A stretch of DNA of 39,738 bases from Planctomycetota bacterium (GTDB taxonomy: Bacteria > Planctomycetota > Phycisphaerae > Phycisphaerales > UBA1924). Within the stretch, counting starts at the first letter, position 1. Every line of letters starts with the position of its first letter. Under the pieces are notes generated by a model that did no database searches, had not been told where the DNA came from, and saw only the letters and a program-made list of their open reading frames with translations. Shown here piece after piece: positions 38,305 to 39,738 of the stretch. The position numbers and the translations under genes were made by a program. Where the stretch lies: NCBI GenBank assembly GCA_023432465.1, contig JAEYUO010000102.1, positions 1 through 39,738 on the forward strand. The letters are read 5' to 3'.

Positions 38305-39606
38305 ATGGCAGACTTGATAGGCTCGAGCAGCGGCGTTTCGCGGCGCGGGTTTGTGGTCGGTTCTACCCTGGCGGCGGTTGGCGCTGCGGCCGCGCCGGCG
38401 CTGGTGCGGATCGGCGTGCACCTTGGCGCGGGCCGGATGAAGGTCGGGGTGATTGGGTGCGGCGGACGCGGCACAGGGGCAGCGGCGAACATTCTTGAGG
38501 CTTCGCCGGATGTTGAAATCTGGGCGCTCTCGGATGTGCTTCCCGAACGAATCGCGAGCTGCCGATCGGGGCTTGCAGGCCTTGACAGCGAGTACGCCCA
38601 GCGCGTGTCCGTCGCGGATGAGCGGTGCTATCCGGGGTTCGACGGGTACACAAAGCTGCTCGCCCAGAAGGAAATCGACCTTGTCATCCTCGCAACCCCC
38701 CCGGGCTTCCGGCCGGCGCAGTTTGAGGCGGCGATCAGGGCCGGCAAGCACGTGTTCGTGGAGAAGCCGGTGGGGGTCGATCCGGTAGGAGTGCGTCGCG
38801 TGTTGGCTGCGGGCGAGGAGGCGAAGGCCAAGGGGCTGTGTGTCGTGGCGGGGACGCAGCGGCGGCACGAAGTCTGCTATCTGGAAGCGATGAAGCGGTT
38901 GGGCGCGGGGATGATCGGCCGGCCGATCTCGGCAAGCTGCTACTGGAACCAGGGCGGGCTGTGGATGAATCCACGCCAGCCGGAGTGGAGCGACATGGAG
39001 TGGCAGCTGCGCAACTGGCTGTACTTCACGTGGCTGTCAGGGGATCACATCGTCGAGCAGCATGTCCACAACCTGGATGTCATCAACTGGGCAACGGGTG
39101 CGCACCCGGTGTCGTGCTGGGCGATGGGCGGACGCCAGTCGCGGACATCCGCCGCATACGGGCACATCTACGACCACTTCGCGGTGCAGTATGAATATCC
39201 GGGAGGGTTCAACCTAACCAGCTTCTGCCGGCAGATCGACGGATGCGACTCGCGGGTGGAGGAGGTGATCCGCGGCACGCACGGCGTGCTGGTGACCAGT
39301 TCCGGTCGGGCCGAGATCCGCGGGGAGAGGCCCTGGAAGTCGAGCACCAAGAACAACAACCCGTATGTGCAGGAGCACGTCGCGCTGGTCACCGCGATCC
39401 AGAGTGGCAAGACGATCAACGAGACCAGGAACGTGGCGGAATCGACGATGACCGCGGTAATGGGGCGGATGGCCGCGTACACCGGGAAGACCGTGACGTG
39501 GGACCATGTGATGCAGTCAACACTGGACCTGACTCCGGCGCGGATGGAGTTCGGGCCGATGCCGGTCGATGCGGTGGCGATGCCGGGGAAGACGCCGCTG
39601 GTGTAA
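38305..39606 (+). CDS. Tat-exported Gfo/Idh/MocA oxidoreductase, second copy
   Basis: This 433-residue protein has a Tat signal (VSRRGFVVGSTLAAVGAAAA), a Rossmann start (MKVGVIGCGGRGTGAAANIL), EKPVGVD, QRRHEVCYLE and EWSDMEWQLRNWLYFTWLSG with HIVEQHVHNLDVINW. ATG 38305 has GGAG seven bases upstream; codons before it lie over cutC. Clear homology to the product of 36083-37417, with the same motif order, points to an old duplication. The C-terminal ends diverge (KTPLV against QRKFR). Activity on sugar-like substrates outside the cytoplasm is inferred from the family. Confidence 0.93.
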   Translation: MADLIGSSSGVSRRGFVVGSTLAAVGAAAAPALVRIGVHLGAGRMKVGVIGCGGRGTGAAANILEASPDVEIWALSDVLPERIASCRSGLAGLDSEYAQRVSVADERCYPGFDGYTKLLAQKEIDLVILATPPGFRPAQFEAAIRAGKHVFVEKPVGVDPVGVRRVLAAGEEAKAKGLCVVAGTQRRHEVCYLEAMKRLGAGMIGRPISASCYWNQGGLWMNPRQPEWSDMEWQLRNWLYFTWLSGDHIVEQHVHNLDVINWATGAHPVSCWAMGGRQSRTSAAYGHIYDHFAVQYEYPGGFNLTSFCRQIDGCDSRVEEVIRGTHGVLVTSSGRAEIRGERPWKSSTKNNNPYVQEHVALVTAIQSGKTINETRNVAESTMTAVMGRMAAYTGKTVTWDHVMQSTLDLTPARMEFGPMPVDAVAMPGKTPLV

Positions 39607-39647
39607 CGGCCACGGCGGGATACTTGGCCTTCGGCGAGGCGCCCACT

Positions 39648-39671
39648 CGGCGGATGATCGATGATCCGCCG
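39648..39671. terminator. hairpin after the second oxidoreductase gene
   Basis: CGGCGGAT and ATCCGCCG form an 8-bp stem around GATCGATG, 41 bases after the stop codon. There is no T run, so it may be a factor-dependent end or a stabilising stem. The rest of the 39607-39712 stretch shows nothing further. Confidence 0.35.
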
Positions 39672-39712
39672 GGCTGCCGCGCGTGCGCAACCTGCAGGGC
39701 AAGCGAAAGCGT

Positions 39713-39737
39713 GGGGGGGGGGGGGGGCCCCCCCCCC
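39713..39737. other. terminal G15C10 homopolymer block
   Basis: Fifteen G are followed by ten C and a final G at the edge of the window. The self-complementary homopolymer right at the end is more likely a contig-end, adapter or assembly artefact than biology. Confidence 0.6.
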
Positions 39738-39738
39738 G

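Overview
The window is GC-rich, densely coded DNA that looks like a planctomycete, most likely of the Phycisphaerae type. This is inferred from gene content: two Tat-exported Gfo/Idh/MocA proteins with the planctomycete-style C-terminal half, a VWA/glutamine-amidotransferase-like membrane protein next to a giant charged protein, a GxxExxY protein with its interspersed repeats, an Rhs-core protein, and RNase Y. No rRNA or ribosomal protein is present to fix the taxonomy. The right edge ends in G15C10, which looks like a contig end or assembly artefact.

Left part (0-10.4 kb): a tRNA-Ile(CAU) gene faces a long minus-strand series. In transcription order this is fumC, a DUF4105 membrane protein, mgtE, an SRAP-domain protein, imuA, imuB and dnaE2. 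The last three form the translesion-synthesis mutasome. They have their own promoter-like sequence, overlapping the SRAP stop codon, and a 22-bp palindrome just before imuA that is a good candidate for an SOS-type operator. With SRAP (abasic-site crosslinking), this is a DNA-damage tolerance island.

Middle part (10.4-24.4 kb): a GxxExxY nuclease-like gene lies among 8-nt-periodic repeats. RNase Y follows, with a putative 465-nt structured leader. A DUF58 - transglutaminase (TgpA-like) - PilZ cluster comes next. Then there is a minus-strand set of a redoxin, a membrane-anchored transglutaminase-like protein, an orphan Rhs-core protein with a serine-hydrolase domain, and a lipoprotein. The last two resemble a secreted toxin/immunity pair and are the best candidate here for an undescribed system. 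A FolD homologue with several altered active-site positions, a repeat-filled gap, a CmcI-family protein and panD follow.

Right part (24.4-39.7 kb): trpD, a nucleoside-permease-like MFS protein and a GNAT enzyme run leftward. A divergent trio encodes a 921-residue charged membrane protein, a double-VWA protein and a methyltransferase. An ApbE lipoprotein is divergent from a SUMF1-like protein that lacks the catalytic cysteines. The window closes with two paralogous Tat-exported oxidoreductases flanking cutC.

Across the window, G-rich in-frame insertions occur in fumC, apbE, dnaE2 and probably folD, always with G on the coding strand. Those in fumC and apbE are both 36 bp and 30/36 identical by hand alignment.
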